From contig CAJMOO010000026.1 of NCBI GenBank assembly GCA_905215045.1, positions 1 through 22,839 on the forward strand: a DNA stretch of 22,839 nt, read 5' to 3'. Below are positions 1 to 6,572 of this stretch, piece after piece. The position numbers and the translations under genes were made by a program. Source of the stretch: an uncultured bacterium. GTDB lineage: Bacteria > Bacillota_A > Clostridia > Lachnospirales > Lachnospiraceae. Within the stretch, counting starts at the first letter, position 1, and the number at the start of each line of letters is the position of its first letter. Below the pieces are notes generated by a model. It had not been told where the DNA came from. It did not search any database and was given only the letters and a program-made list of their open reading frames with translations.

Positions 1-34
1 AGGATCAGGAAGAGTTGCTACAATCATCGAGTAA
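1..34 (+). CDS. tuf: 3' end of elongation factor Tu (partial)
   Basis: Only the last ten codons and the TAA are inside the window, reading GSGRVATIIE, the typical EF-Tu C-terminus in Firmicutes. EF-Tu delivers aminoacyl-tRNA to the ribosome. The assignment rests on this short tail, on the terminator that follows, and on the paralog at 1891-2670, which ends in the near-identical GLGRISTIIE. The body of the gene lies upstream of the window. Confidence 0.85.
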   Translation, partial: GSGRVATIIE

Positions 35-107
35 TTCTTACTTCTACGATTGAATTTAGGATAATATTTATGAGACTCAGAAAGTTTAGGCTTTCTGGGT
101 CTTTTTT
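18..107 (+). repeat. tuf 3'-end repeat, copy 1
   Basis: Positions 18-55 (last EF-Tu codons, stop and 21 nt of 3'-UTR) are identical to 2654-2691. Positions 74-100 (terminator stem) are identical to 2707-2733. The 15-18 nt between the two blocks differ. The two copies flank the ATPase/EF-Tu-like pair and show that a tuf 3' end was duplicated or converted. Confidence 0.9.
74..107 (+). terminator. Rho-independent terminator of tuf
   Basis: An 11-bp stem (74-84 paired with 91-101, one G-T pair) with a 6-nt loop is followed by six T residues. It lies 40 nt after the tuf stop codon. A second copy ends the EF-Tu-like gene. Confidence 0.92.
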
Positions 108-108
108 G

Positions 109-137
109 TTGTGAGCAAATATAAAACAAGCTATAAT
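109..137 (+). promoter_or_regulatory. Promoter of the ATPase/EF-Tu-like unit
   Basis: TTGTGA (109-114), a 17-nt spacer, then a perfect TATAAT (132-137). It starts immediately after the tuf terminator and lies 46 nt before the ATPase start codon. It suggests the two following genes are transcribed apart from tuf. Confidence 0.7.
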
Positions 138-183
138 AAAAGAGACACATTGGTCGTAAGGCAAAATTAATAGGAGGATCCGA

Positions 184-1863
184 ATGAATCAAACATTAAA
201 GCTGCCAGTTGGAATTGAGAATTTTGAAGATATTCGCAAGCTAGGATTTTATTATATAGATAAGACAAAATTAATTGAACAGCTCTTACAAAATTGGGGA
301 AAAGTAAATCTGTTTACACGACCACGTCGTTTTGGAAAGACACTCAATATGAGTATGTTACGTACTTTTTTTGAAATTGGTATGGATAAATCACTTTTTG
401 AAGGCCTATATATTTCTAAAAATAAAGAATTATGTGATGAATATATGGGTAAGTATCCAGTAATCTTTCTGTCATTGAAGGGAATCGATGGATTAACTTT
501 TGAAGAAGCGATTATTCGGATTACAACGATTATTAAAAATGAAGCACGAAGACACCATTATCTAAAAAATAGTGATAAATTAATAGAAGAAGAGATTAAG
601 CAATTTCAGAGCCTTTTAGATGGAAAAGCTGATGATATAACAGATAGTATCAGACTATTATCAGAACTTTTGTGCAAACATTATGGGAAGAAGACGATTA
701 TTCTTATTGATGAATATGATGTTCCGCTAGATAAAGCTTTTCAGAAAGGCTATTATGATGAAATGGTTGAACTCATGAGAGGTCTTTTGGGGCAAGTACT
801 AAAAACAAATGATTTTCTACAATTTGCAGTTTTGACAGGATGTCTTAGAATTTCGAAAGAAAGCATTTTCACCGGACTTAATAATTTTGAAGTTTTATCT
901 ATTCTCAATGTTCAGTATGATGAATGTTTTGGATTTACCGATACAGAAGTGAAAAAGATTCTTAGCGATTATAATTTATCAGATCATTACCTTCAGATTA
1001 GGGAGTGGTATGATGGTTATCGTTTCGGAAATACAGATATCTATTGCCCATGGGATGTGATTCGTTATTGTAAAAGTCTATGTGCAGATCCCGATGCATT
1101 ACCAGAAGATTTTTGGTCTAATTCTAGCGGAAATGAAATTGTTCGCAGATTTATAGATAAGGCAGATATTCAGACAAAGAATGAGATTGAGCGTTTGATC
1201 AGTGGAGAGTGTATTGAAAAGGAAATTGCAGAGGAGCTTACCTATAATGAGTTGGATAAGAGTATAGAAAATTTGTGGAGTGTGCTTTTTACAACAGGAT
1301 ATCTAACACAACAGGGACGAACTCAAAATGGTAAATATCTTTTGTCGATACCAAATACAGAGATAAGAAATCTATTTACAAAAAAGATCAAAGAATGGTT
1401 TAGTGATGTTTCAAAAAATGATGGAAAAACACTAGAAATATTTTGTAATGCGTTTATAGAGAAAAAACCAGAAAAAATTGAACAGCTTTTTGGAGATTAT
1501 CTATGGAATACGATCAGTATAAGAGATACAGCAATCGCAAAAGAGAAGAAAGAAAATTTTTATCACGGAATTTTACTCGGTCTTCTTGGATATAAGTCAA
1601 GCTGGCTGATAAAGTCAAATGCAGAATCAGGAATCGGATACAGTGATATTCTGATAGAGGCCCCGGAGAATCGAACGGGAATCGTCATTGAATTAAAGTA
1701 TGCCGAAGATGGAAATATGGATGCAGCGTGCAAGCAGGCTTTAAAACAGATTGAAGATAAAGACTATATTGCTAAATTGAAGCAAGATGGAATGCGAAAT
1801 TTCATTAAATATGGTGTTGCTTGTTATAAGAAAGACTGTAAAGTCATGATTTATGAAGAATAA
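184..1863 (+). CDS. AAA-ATPase-like protein with C-terminal PD-(D/E)XK nuclease-like domain
   Basis: This 559-residue protein matches the AAA-ATPase_like / PDDEXK_9 family (old DUF1703), common in many copies in gut Clostridia and Bacteroides. The opening LPVGIENFEDIR followed by YYIDKT is the family signature. The Walker A-like motif RPRRFGKT is at residues 46-53 and Walker B IILIDEYD at 172-179. Near the C-terminus GYSD (D488) and IVIELKY (E503, K505) form the D...ExK core of the nuclease-like fold. No signal peptide or membrane segment is seen, so it should be cytoplasmic. AGGAGG at 172-177 sits 6 nt before the ATG. No terminator separates it from the EF-Tu-like gene, whose start is 27 nt downstream, so the two are probably co-transcribed. 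The family's function is unknown; nucleic-acid processing or a role in mobile or defence biology is inference. Confidence 0.9.
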   Translation: MNQTLKLPVGIENFEDIRKLGFYYIDKTKLIEQLLQNWGKVNLFTRPRRFGKTLNMSMLRTFFEIGMDKSLFEGLYISKNKELCDEYMGKYPVIFLSLKGIDGLTFEEAIIRITTIIKNEARRHHYLKNSDKLIEEEIKQFQSLLDGKADDITDSIRLLSELLCKHYGKKTIILIDEYDVPLDKAFQKGYYDEMVELMRGLLGQVLKTNDFLQFAVLTGCLRISKESIFTGLNNFEVLSILNVQYDECFGFTDTEVKKILSDYNLSDHYLQIREWYDGYRFGNTDIYCPWDVIRYCKSLCADPDALPEDFWSNSSGNEIVRRFIDKADIQTKNEIERLISGECIEKEIAEELTYNELDKSIENLWSVLFTTGYLTQQGRTQNGKYLLSIPNTEIRNLFTKKIKEWFSDVSKNDGKTLEIFCNAFIEKKPEKIEQLFGDYLWNTISIRDTAIAKEKKENFYHGILLGLLGYKSSWLIKSNAESGIGYSDILIEAPENRTGIVIELKYAEDGNMDAACKQALKQIEDKDYIAKLKQDGMRNFIKYGVACYKKDCKVMIYEE

Positions 1864-1890
1864 AAACAACTGATAATGGGAGATATAAAT

Positions 1891-2670
1891 ATGGGGAAAG
1901 AAACATTTGAAGGAAAGAAAACTCATTGCACGATAGGAATAATTGGATATCGAGGTCATGGAAAAACGACTTTAACAGATGCAATCAAAAAAACTCTTAC
2001 AACAAGAGAAGAGAGAAATATAAGCTTGACATCTAGCATTGAATATGGAGCTATCCTAGTAGTATCTGCAATAGATGGAATCATGTCACAAACGGCAGAA
2101 CAGATTATGATTGCTCATCATATGGGAATGCAACATATCGTAGTATTTATGAATAAATGTGATATGGTAGATGATATGGAAATGCTGGAATTGGTAGAAA
2201 TGGGGATTCGTGACCAGCTATATCAGTGCGGATTTGTTGGATCTGATATTCCGTTTATCTATGGATCTGCTTTAAAAGCCCTTGAAGATCCAGATGGAGA
2301 ATGGGGAGATAAGATCATGGAATTGATGGATGCGGTGGATAAATACATTCCAGATTCACAGCCTGAAATGGATCAAGCTTCCTCTATACATACAAAGTTT
2401 ACAGCAGAAGTATACATGTTAGATATCAATGAAGGTGGACGAGACACAGGATACTTTGATGGTGACCGTCTGCAGTTTTATTTCAAAACGACAGATGTAA
2501 CAGGAGAGATTCAATTGCCAATAGAAATAGATATGGCTATGCCAGGGGAAACACTGGATATAACAATTGAATTAATTCAACCAATTAAGATAACAGAAGA
2601 AGAACCTTTTATCATTCGTAATGATGAATGTACGGTTGGATTGGGAAGAATTTCTACAATCATCGAGTAA
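1891..2670 (+). CDS. Truncated EF-Tu paralog lacking switch II and domain II
   Basis: This is a 259-residue relative of EF-Tu (normally about 397). The N-terminus aligns with EF-Tu and has the P-loop GYRGHGKTT at 19-27. The usual ERGITIS region is shortened to ERNISLT near 41-47. Residue 52 then jumps to GAILVV, so about 30 residues with the DCPGH (G3, switch II) motif are gone. NKCD (88-91) and GSALKAL (125-131) are kept. After KYIP (151-154) the whole of domain II is missing, and the sequence resumes at HTKFTAEVY with a full domain III ending in RISTIIE. The start at 1891 fits EF-Tu's own N-terminus and has GGGAG at 1878-1882; an in-frame ATG at 1876 lacks a ribosome site. All deletions are in frame and the ORF is open. 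Without switch II and domain II it is unlikely to carry tRNA. It may be a decoy, a regulator or a decaying tuf copy. Confidence 0.85.
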   Translation: MGKETFEGKKTHCTIGIIGYRGHGKTTLTDAIKKTLTTREERNISLTSSIEYGAILVVSAIDGIMSQTAEQIMIAHHMGMQHIVVFMNKCDMVDDMEMLELVEMGIRDQLYQCGFVGSDIPFIYGSALKALEDPDGEWGDKIMELMDAVDKYIPDSQPEMDQASSIHTKFTAEVYMLDINEGGRDTGYFDGDRLQFYFKTTDVTGEIQLPIEIDMAMPGETLDITIELIQPIKITEEEPFIIRNDECTVGLGRISTIIE

Positions 2671-2740
2671 TTCTTACTTCTACGATTGAATATGATAATT
2701 TTCAAAGACTCAGAAAGTTTAGGCTTTCTGGGTTTTTTTT
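2654..2740 (+). repeat. tuf 3'-end repeat, copy 2
   Basis: Second copy of the tuf tail, 3'-UTR and terminator (see 18-107). Identity of 38/38 and 27/27 nt in noncoding and coding blocks contrasts with the strong divergence of the protein body upstream. Confidence 0.9.
2704..2740 (+). terminator. Terminator of the EF-Tu-like gene
   Basis: Stem 2704-2717 with 2724-2737 (two G-T pairs), a 6-nt loop and a run of eight T residues at 2733-2740. It shares its core with the tuf terminator at 74-107. Confidence 0.9.
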
Positions 2741-2743
2741 CTA

Positions 2744-2752
2744 TGTTATACT
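2744..2752 (+). promoter_or_regulatory. Extended -10 promoter of the secreted-protein gene
   Basis: TGTTATACT matches TGn-TATAAT and lies 31 nt before the start codon at 2784. No good -35 is visible, partly because the terminator T-run occupies that place. The 13-mer TGTTATACTAAAG recurs exactly before the Ca2+-ATPase (8821-8833). Confidence 0.6.
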
Positions 2753-2783
2753 AAAGCTATCAATTGTAAGAAGGGAGAAACGT

Positions 2784-4778
2784 ATGAAGAAAAGTAAAAA
2801 TTTAAAAAGAATAGGGGCTGTGATGCTTTCGTTGGTATTAGCAGTATCAACAGTATTTACAACAACTGCTGTTTCTGAAAAGAAGGTTTCTGCACAAGCA
2901 GAGATAAAAAATAAGAAACAGCTGCAAAGATAGGCATTAGCTACAAAGTTATTATCAGATGGAGAAAAATACTTTGATCAAACTAAAGCTGATAATAAGA
3001 TAAGTGATAAAACAGCGGCAATTTATACAGCAATAGAGTATATCTGGAATGAAGATGGGGATACAGTATCTGTGAATGTTTTTTGCGACAGTGTAAAGAA
3101 TTATTTTGCAGGATGTGATGACTTTAATGCAGAAAAATTAGCTGCAATTGGTGAGAATAATTACTTTGAATATAAGAGTGGTGATTCAAAGGTAACACTT
3201 AAAACCATGCAGGCAGCTGGAGGAACACAGGAATGTACCTATATCGGTGAGAAAGAACATACTGACGGTTCAAAAACAATGTATGGTGTATGGACAGATC
3301 CAGATCCAGCACCAGGAGATCCAGAAACACCATATTATGTAGCCTTAGATATTGCAGAAAACGGACAGATGACAGCATATCGAAAATTAAAAGATGGTAG
3401 TCAATTGAATGTGGATATCTATAAATTCAATGAGAATGGCGATTATGTAGTGTCTTATACAACTGAAAGTGGAAAAGCATTTATACCAGATGAAGAAGAA
3501 GCAGATTTTTCTTACAATATTCAAATCATAGATAAAGAAAAAAGCGAAACACCAATTCAGTTTGAAGATAGAACTCTTGAAGATAATAGTTTCAATCTGA
3601 ATTTGGAAAGTGAAGATACAAGCATTGTAGATATAGATTATCATAGAATTATAGCAAAAGATAAAAAGGGAACAACTAATATTAAATATAACATCAGATC
3701 TGCAGAGAGCGGTAATGTAATTTATAGTGGATCAATTCCATCCACCGTATATTCTATTTCTATTGATGAAGAAAATTATTATGGAATTTATTTATTACCA
3801 GGAGAAAGTAGACAGGTAACAGCAAATATTGAAGGTTATAATGGACCAGTTTCATATCAGTGGACATCAGCAGAATGTAAGATTGACAATCAGCTAGGAA
3901 AAACTTGTAAAATCACAGCTCCATCAAAAGAAGGAAATCCAACGATTGTTGTTCAGGCATTTACTGGTGATGGAGAGTGGATTGGCGTAAAAGAGGAAGA
4001 AATCAAAGTTGCAGATTGTAAATTATCATTTAGCTACAGAAAATTTTTTGGTGATCATTCAGAACCAGCATCAGGAGATACTCTGAAAGTAGGAGAAGCT
4101 TATTGGTTTTCACTGGATGGTGCAAGTTTTGCATGGGATTATGGAAATGGAAATAGAAACGATTCAAAGAGACAGACTTTCTATACTATGGACTTTGAGT
4201 TAAATGGAAAGCATTTGATAGCAACAGATACAGAGGAAAATCTTAGTAATGATGAACTGAGTCTTTCAATCGGAGCAGGTGGAGGATTCCCAAATCGCAT
4301 TATCAAACCAAAGAAAGCTGGAACATTAACGATCACAGGAACAATTTATCGAAATGGAAAATTCTTCCGTGATGTTAAAAAGTCATATAAAGTAGAAGGT
4401 AATACACCATCTCCAACACCAGTAGAAGGTAACACACCATCTCCAGCACCAGTAAATAAACCAACAAAACCAGCCAAAGTAACAGTCAAAACAACAAAAC
4501 TAAAAAGTGCAAAAAATGCCAAAGGCAAAAAAATAGTTGTAAAATGGAAAAAGAACACAGCTGGAAACGGATACCAGATCCAGTATTCCACAAGCAAGAA
4601 ATTTGCCAAAGGAAACAAAACAAAGACGATCAGCAAGAACAAAACGACAAGCTACACAATTAAGAAGCTGAAAAAGAAAAAGACATACTATGTACGTATC
4701 CGTACCTACAAGAAGGTTTCTGGAAAGACATACTACTCTGGATGGAGCAGTGTAAAAAAAGTTAAGATCAAAAAATAA
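2784..4778 (+). pseudogene. Secreted Fn3-domain protein interrupted by an amber codon
   Basis: A GGGAG ribosome site precedes an ATG that opens a clear signal peptide: KKSKNLKR, a hydrophobic stretch, then cleavage near SAQA-E (residues 36-40). Codon 50 is TAG (2931-2933). The same frame then runs open to 4778, giving a 664-codon original. After the stop come a region of unknown type, Ig-like beta-rich sequence around residues 250-420, a Thr/Pro linker (VEGNTPSPTP twice) and a C-terminal fibronectin III-like domain rich in lysine with YYVRIRTY and YSGWSS, a common cell-wall-associated end in Lachnospiraceae. The simplest reading is a CAG-to-TAG point mutation, leaving only a 49-residue product. 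Internal starts exist (GTG at 3072) but would give an unexported protein. The original role, probably surface binding, is inferred. Confidence 0.75.
4391..4450 (+). repeat. Two tandem 30-bp units encoding the PT linker
   Basis: Two adjoining 30-bp units (4391-4420 and 4421-4450) differ at two positions. They encode the linker VEGNTPSPxP between the Ig-like and Fn3-like parts. Such units change copy number easily. Confidence 0.9.
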
Positions 4779-4793
4779 ATATCAGATCAAATA

Positions 4794-4833
4794 AAAATAG
4801 TGTCAAGATCAATAAAAATCTTGGCACTATTTT
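4794..4833. terminator. Bidirectional terminator between convergent genes
   Basis: A 16-bp stem (4794-4809 with 4818-4833, one G-T pair) has an 8-nt loop and is flanked by A-rich sequence on the left and a short T run on the right. It serves the secreted-protein gene on the plus strand and the XRE gene on the minus strand. Confidence 0.85.
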
Positions 4834-4866
4834 ACGTTAGAAAAATCTATCGTATTTTGCAATCAA

Positions 4867-5214
4867 TTAATTTTTAATATAAGGAACCATCACTTCCAGA
4901 ATCTCAAGCACATGATCTCTCTGTGATGGATTAAGTTCAGCTGCAATTTCCATCAATTGATTATTGTGATGAGCAGGGGTATCAACATCAAATATTCTTT
5001 GCCCATCACCAAATAAAAGATAATCAGCAGATACATCCAATGCAGTAGTAAGAGAAGCAAAACTATGAATAGACATGGCTTTGCGTCCAGCTTCGATTTC
5101 ATAGATATAATGCTGACTGACACCAGCTTTTTCAGCAAGCATTTCCTGTGTCAGATCTTGCCCTTTTCGGGTAAGTTTGATGCGTTTTCCTAATTCTTTT
5201 AAATCGATTTTCAT
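4867..5214 (-). CDS. XRE-family HTH transcriptional regulator
   Basis: A 115-residue protein with an N-terminal Cro/C1-type helix-turn-helix (about residues 8-62). TQEMLAEKAGVSQHYIYEIE and the following GRK give the two DNA-binding helices. The C-terminal half (about 70-115) is a short helical tail, LNPSQRDHVLEILEVMVPYI, likely for dimer formation. TGGAGG lies 6 nt before the ATG on the minus strand. It diverges from the gene at 5360, and the spacer holds an inverted repeat (5260-5280), so self-regulation and control of the neighbour are plausible. No partner toxin is visible, so it is more likely a stand-alone repressor than an antitoxin. Confidence 0.9.
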   Translation of the reverse strand: MKIDLKELGKRIKLTRKGQDLTQEMLAEKAGVSQHYIYEIEAGRKAMSIHSFASLTTALDVSADYLLFGDGQRIFDVDTPAHHNNQLMEIAAELNPSQRDHVLEILEVMVPYIKN

Positions 5215-5259
5215 AAAATACCTCCATAAAAAATAGTATTACCAGGAGCTATGAAAAAC

Positions 5260-5280
5260 CACTATCCAGCAGTGATAGTG
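5260..5280. promoter_or_regulatory. Inverted repeat, possible operator
   Basis: CACTATC (5260-5266) and GATAGTG (5274-5280) form a perfect 7-bp dyad with a 7-nt spacer, placed between the divergent XRE and DUF5688-like genes. A TATAAA at 5286-5291 just downstream could be a plus-strand -10. Binding by the XRE protein is inferred from position only. Confidence 0.5.
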
Positions 5281-5359
5281 ACGACTATAAATATTGCTGA
5301 TAGCAACATTGAATGTTATGATAGATAGGAAAATGAGAAAAAACGAGAAAGAAGGAGTC

Positions 5360-5926
5360 ATGCAGAGAGAAAACGAGCGTATTATCTATCATTTGATGCA
5401 TTTTAATGAGAAGGATAAGGAGTGGAGTGAGAGACCATATTTACTCTTGGAAGATATGGCAATTGTTTTTGATATTCTTGATCTGGATGATCGATCCATA
5501 CAAAGAATCGATCATAAAAAGGCAAACAAAGAACAATGGTCGGATCAGTTTTTATGGGAGAGTGCAAAGAAGAATACAAAACAGTTTCTGCCTGCTAAAT
5601 TTGAGCCTGTATATAAAGATTTTCGAGGACATACCGAAGACAGACCGGTATTTATGGTGTCAAACAAAATACAGAGATATGGAGCAGGTGTGATTTGCTA
5701 TGAAGATTTTCTAGGCGACATTTCAAGAAAATATAATAAGAGTTTGTATCTTCTGCCAACCAGTATTCATGAAATGTTATTACTGTTTGATGACGGAGAA
5801 GATCAGGAAGAGGATTTATTGCATATACTAGAGAAGTCTGATCAGCAATTAAGCAAAGAAGAATTTCTGTCCGATAATATCTATTATTATGACAAATATA
5901 TGGGAGAGTTGATCAGTTTATTTTAA
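5360..5926 (+). CDS. Small DUF5688-like protein
   Basis: About 188 residues, with no membrane segment or signal peptide. The order of features LEDMAIVFDIL, NTKQFLPAKFEP, VFMVSNK, GAGVICYEDFL and YLLPTSIHEMLLL resembles the C-terminal part of DUF5688 proteins found in Lachnospiraceae, which are usually longer, so the N-terminal part seems to be missing. The start is uncertain. ATG 5360 has AAGGAG at 5352-5357 but only 2 nt of spacing; ATG 5333, ATG 5318 and TTG 5294 are in frame, with weak or no ribosome sites. It diverges from the XRE gene. The lemA promoter lies just after its stop codon. The function is unknown. Confidence 0.65.
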   Translation: MQRENERIIYHLMHFNEKDKEWSERPYLLLEDMAIVFDILDLDDRSIQRIDHKKANKEQWSDQFLWESAKKNTKQFLPAKFEPVYKDFRGHTEDRPVFMVSNKIQRYGAGVICYEDFLGDISRKYNKSLYLLPTSIHEMLLLFDDGEDQEEDLLHILEKSDQQLSKEEFLSDNIYYYDKYMGELISLF

Positions 5927-5928
5927 TG

Positions 5929-5957
5929 TTGAAGTTTTGGTACGAATAACGTATGAT
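5929..5957 (+). promoter_or_regulatory. Promoter of the lemA operon
   Basis: TTGAAG (5929-5934), a 17-nt spacer, then TATGAT (5952-5957). The -10 covers the upstream in-frame ATG at 5953, which argues that LemA translation begins at 5995 instead. Confidence 0.65.
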
Positions 5958-5994
5958 AAAGAAAACTGACCAAACAAAGAAAGGGGTAGAGCTC

Positions 5995-6549
5995 ATGATA
6001 CCAGGGATCGTAATCGGAGTGATCGTGCTTGTCATTGTGATATGGCTGATCAGTTCCTACAATGGATTTGTAACATTAAGAAATAAGACAGAAGAGGCAT
6101 TTTCAGCAATCGATGTGTCATTAAAGAAGCGTTATGACTTGATTCCAAACTATGTAGAAACCGTCAAAGGTTATGCGAAACACGAATCAGAGACATTAGA
6201 GAAAGTCGTAGTCGCAAGAAATCAGGCGATGACAGCGACAAATATCGATGATAAGATCAAACAGGAAAATGTACTGTCAGGAGCACTGAAATCTTTATTT
6301 GCAGTGTCTGAAAGCTATCCAGAATTAAAAGCTAATGAGAACTTTAATAAATTGCAGGATCAGCTCCAGAGATTAGAAGAAGAGATCGCAGGTTCCAGAA
6401 GATATTATAATGGAGTTGTAAACCGCTATAATACCAAGACAGAATTATTCCCAGGCAATATCATCGCAGGAATTTTTGGATTTAAGAGAAAACCATTATT
6501 TGAAGTTTCGAATGAATCTGAGCGTGAGAATGTACAAGTAAAATTCTAA
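5995..6549 (+). CDS. lemA: LemA family membrane protein
   Basis: A 184-residue protein of normal LemA length. An N-terminal membrane segment (residues about 3-21) is followed by the family motifs SYNGFVTLRNKTEEAFSAID, LKKRYDLIPNYVETVKGYA and HE, then helical sequence and the NRYNT...FPGNIIAG...FGF end. LemA proteins have a short outside N-terminus and a large helical domain; their role is not settled. An in-frame ATG at 5953 would add a charged extension and lies in the promoter, whereas ATG 5995 has AAAGGGG at 5979-5985. The DUF2207 gene follows after 23 nt, the usual partner of lemA in Firmicutes, so the two likely form a membrane unit. Confidence 0.93.
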   Translation: MIPGIVIGVIVLVIVIWLISSYNGFVTLRNKTEEAFSAIDVSLKKRYDLIPNYVETVKGYAKHESETLEKVVVARNQAMTATNIDDKIKQENVLSGALKSLFAVSESYPELKANENFNKLQDQLQRLEEEIAGSRRYYNGVVNRYNTKTELFPGNIIAGIFGFKRKPLFEVSNESERENVQVKF

Positions 6550-6572
6550 GGAACGGACAGGGGGAAAGCACT

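Noticed and set aside
18..2691. The 38-nt direct repeats could be attachment sites of an integrative element at tuf.
   Set aside because: No integrase or recombinase is in the 2.6 kb between them, and the EF-Tu-like gene is related to tuf along its whole length, so duplication or gene conversion explains the repeats better.
2931..2933. TAG read as pyrrolysine.
   Set aside because: No pylT, pylS or methylamine methyltransferase gene is seen and the context shows no special element; a point mutation is simpler.
4346..4642. 98-residue minus-strand ORF over the Fn3 region.
   Set aside because: Hydrophobic only because it is opposite Lys-rich codons (AAA gives TTT); no start signal.
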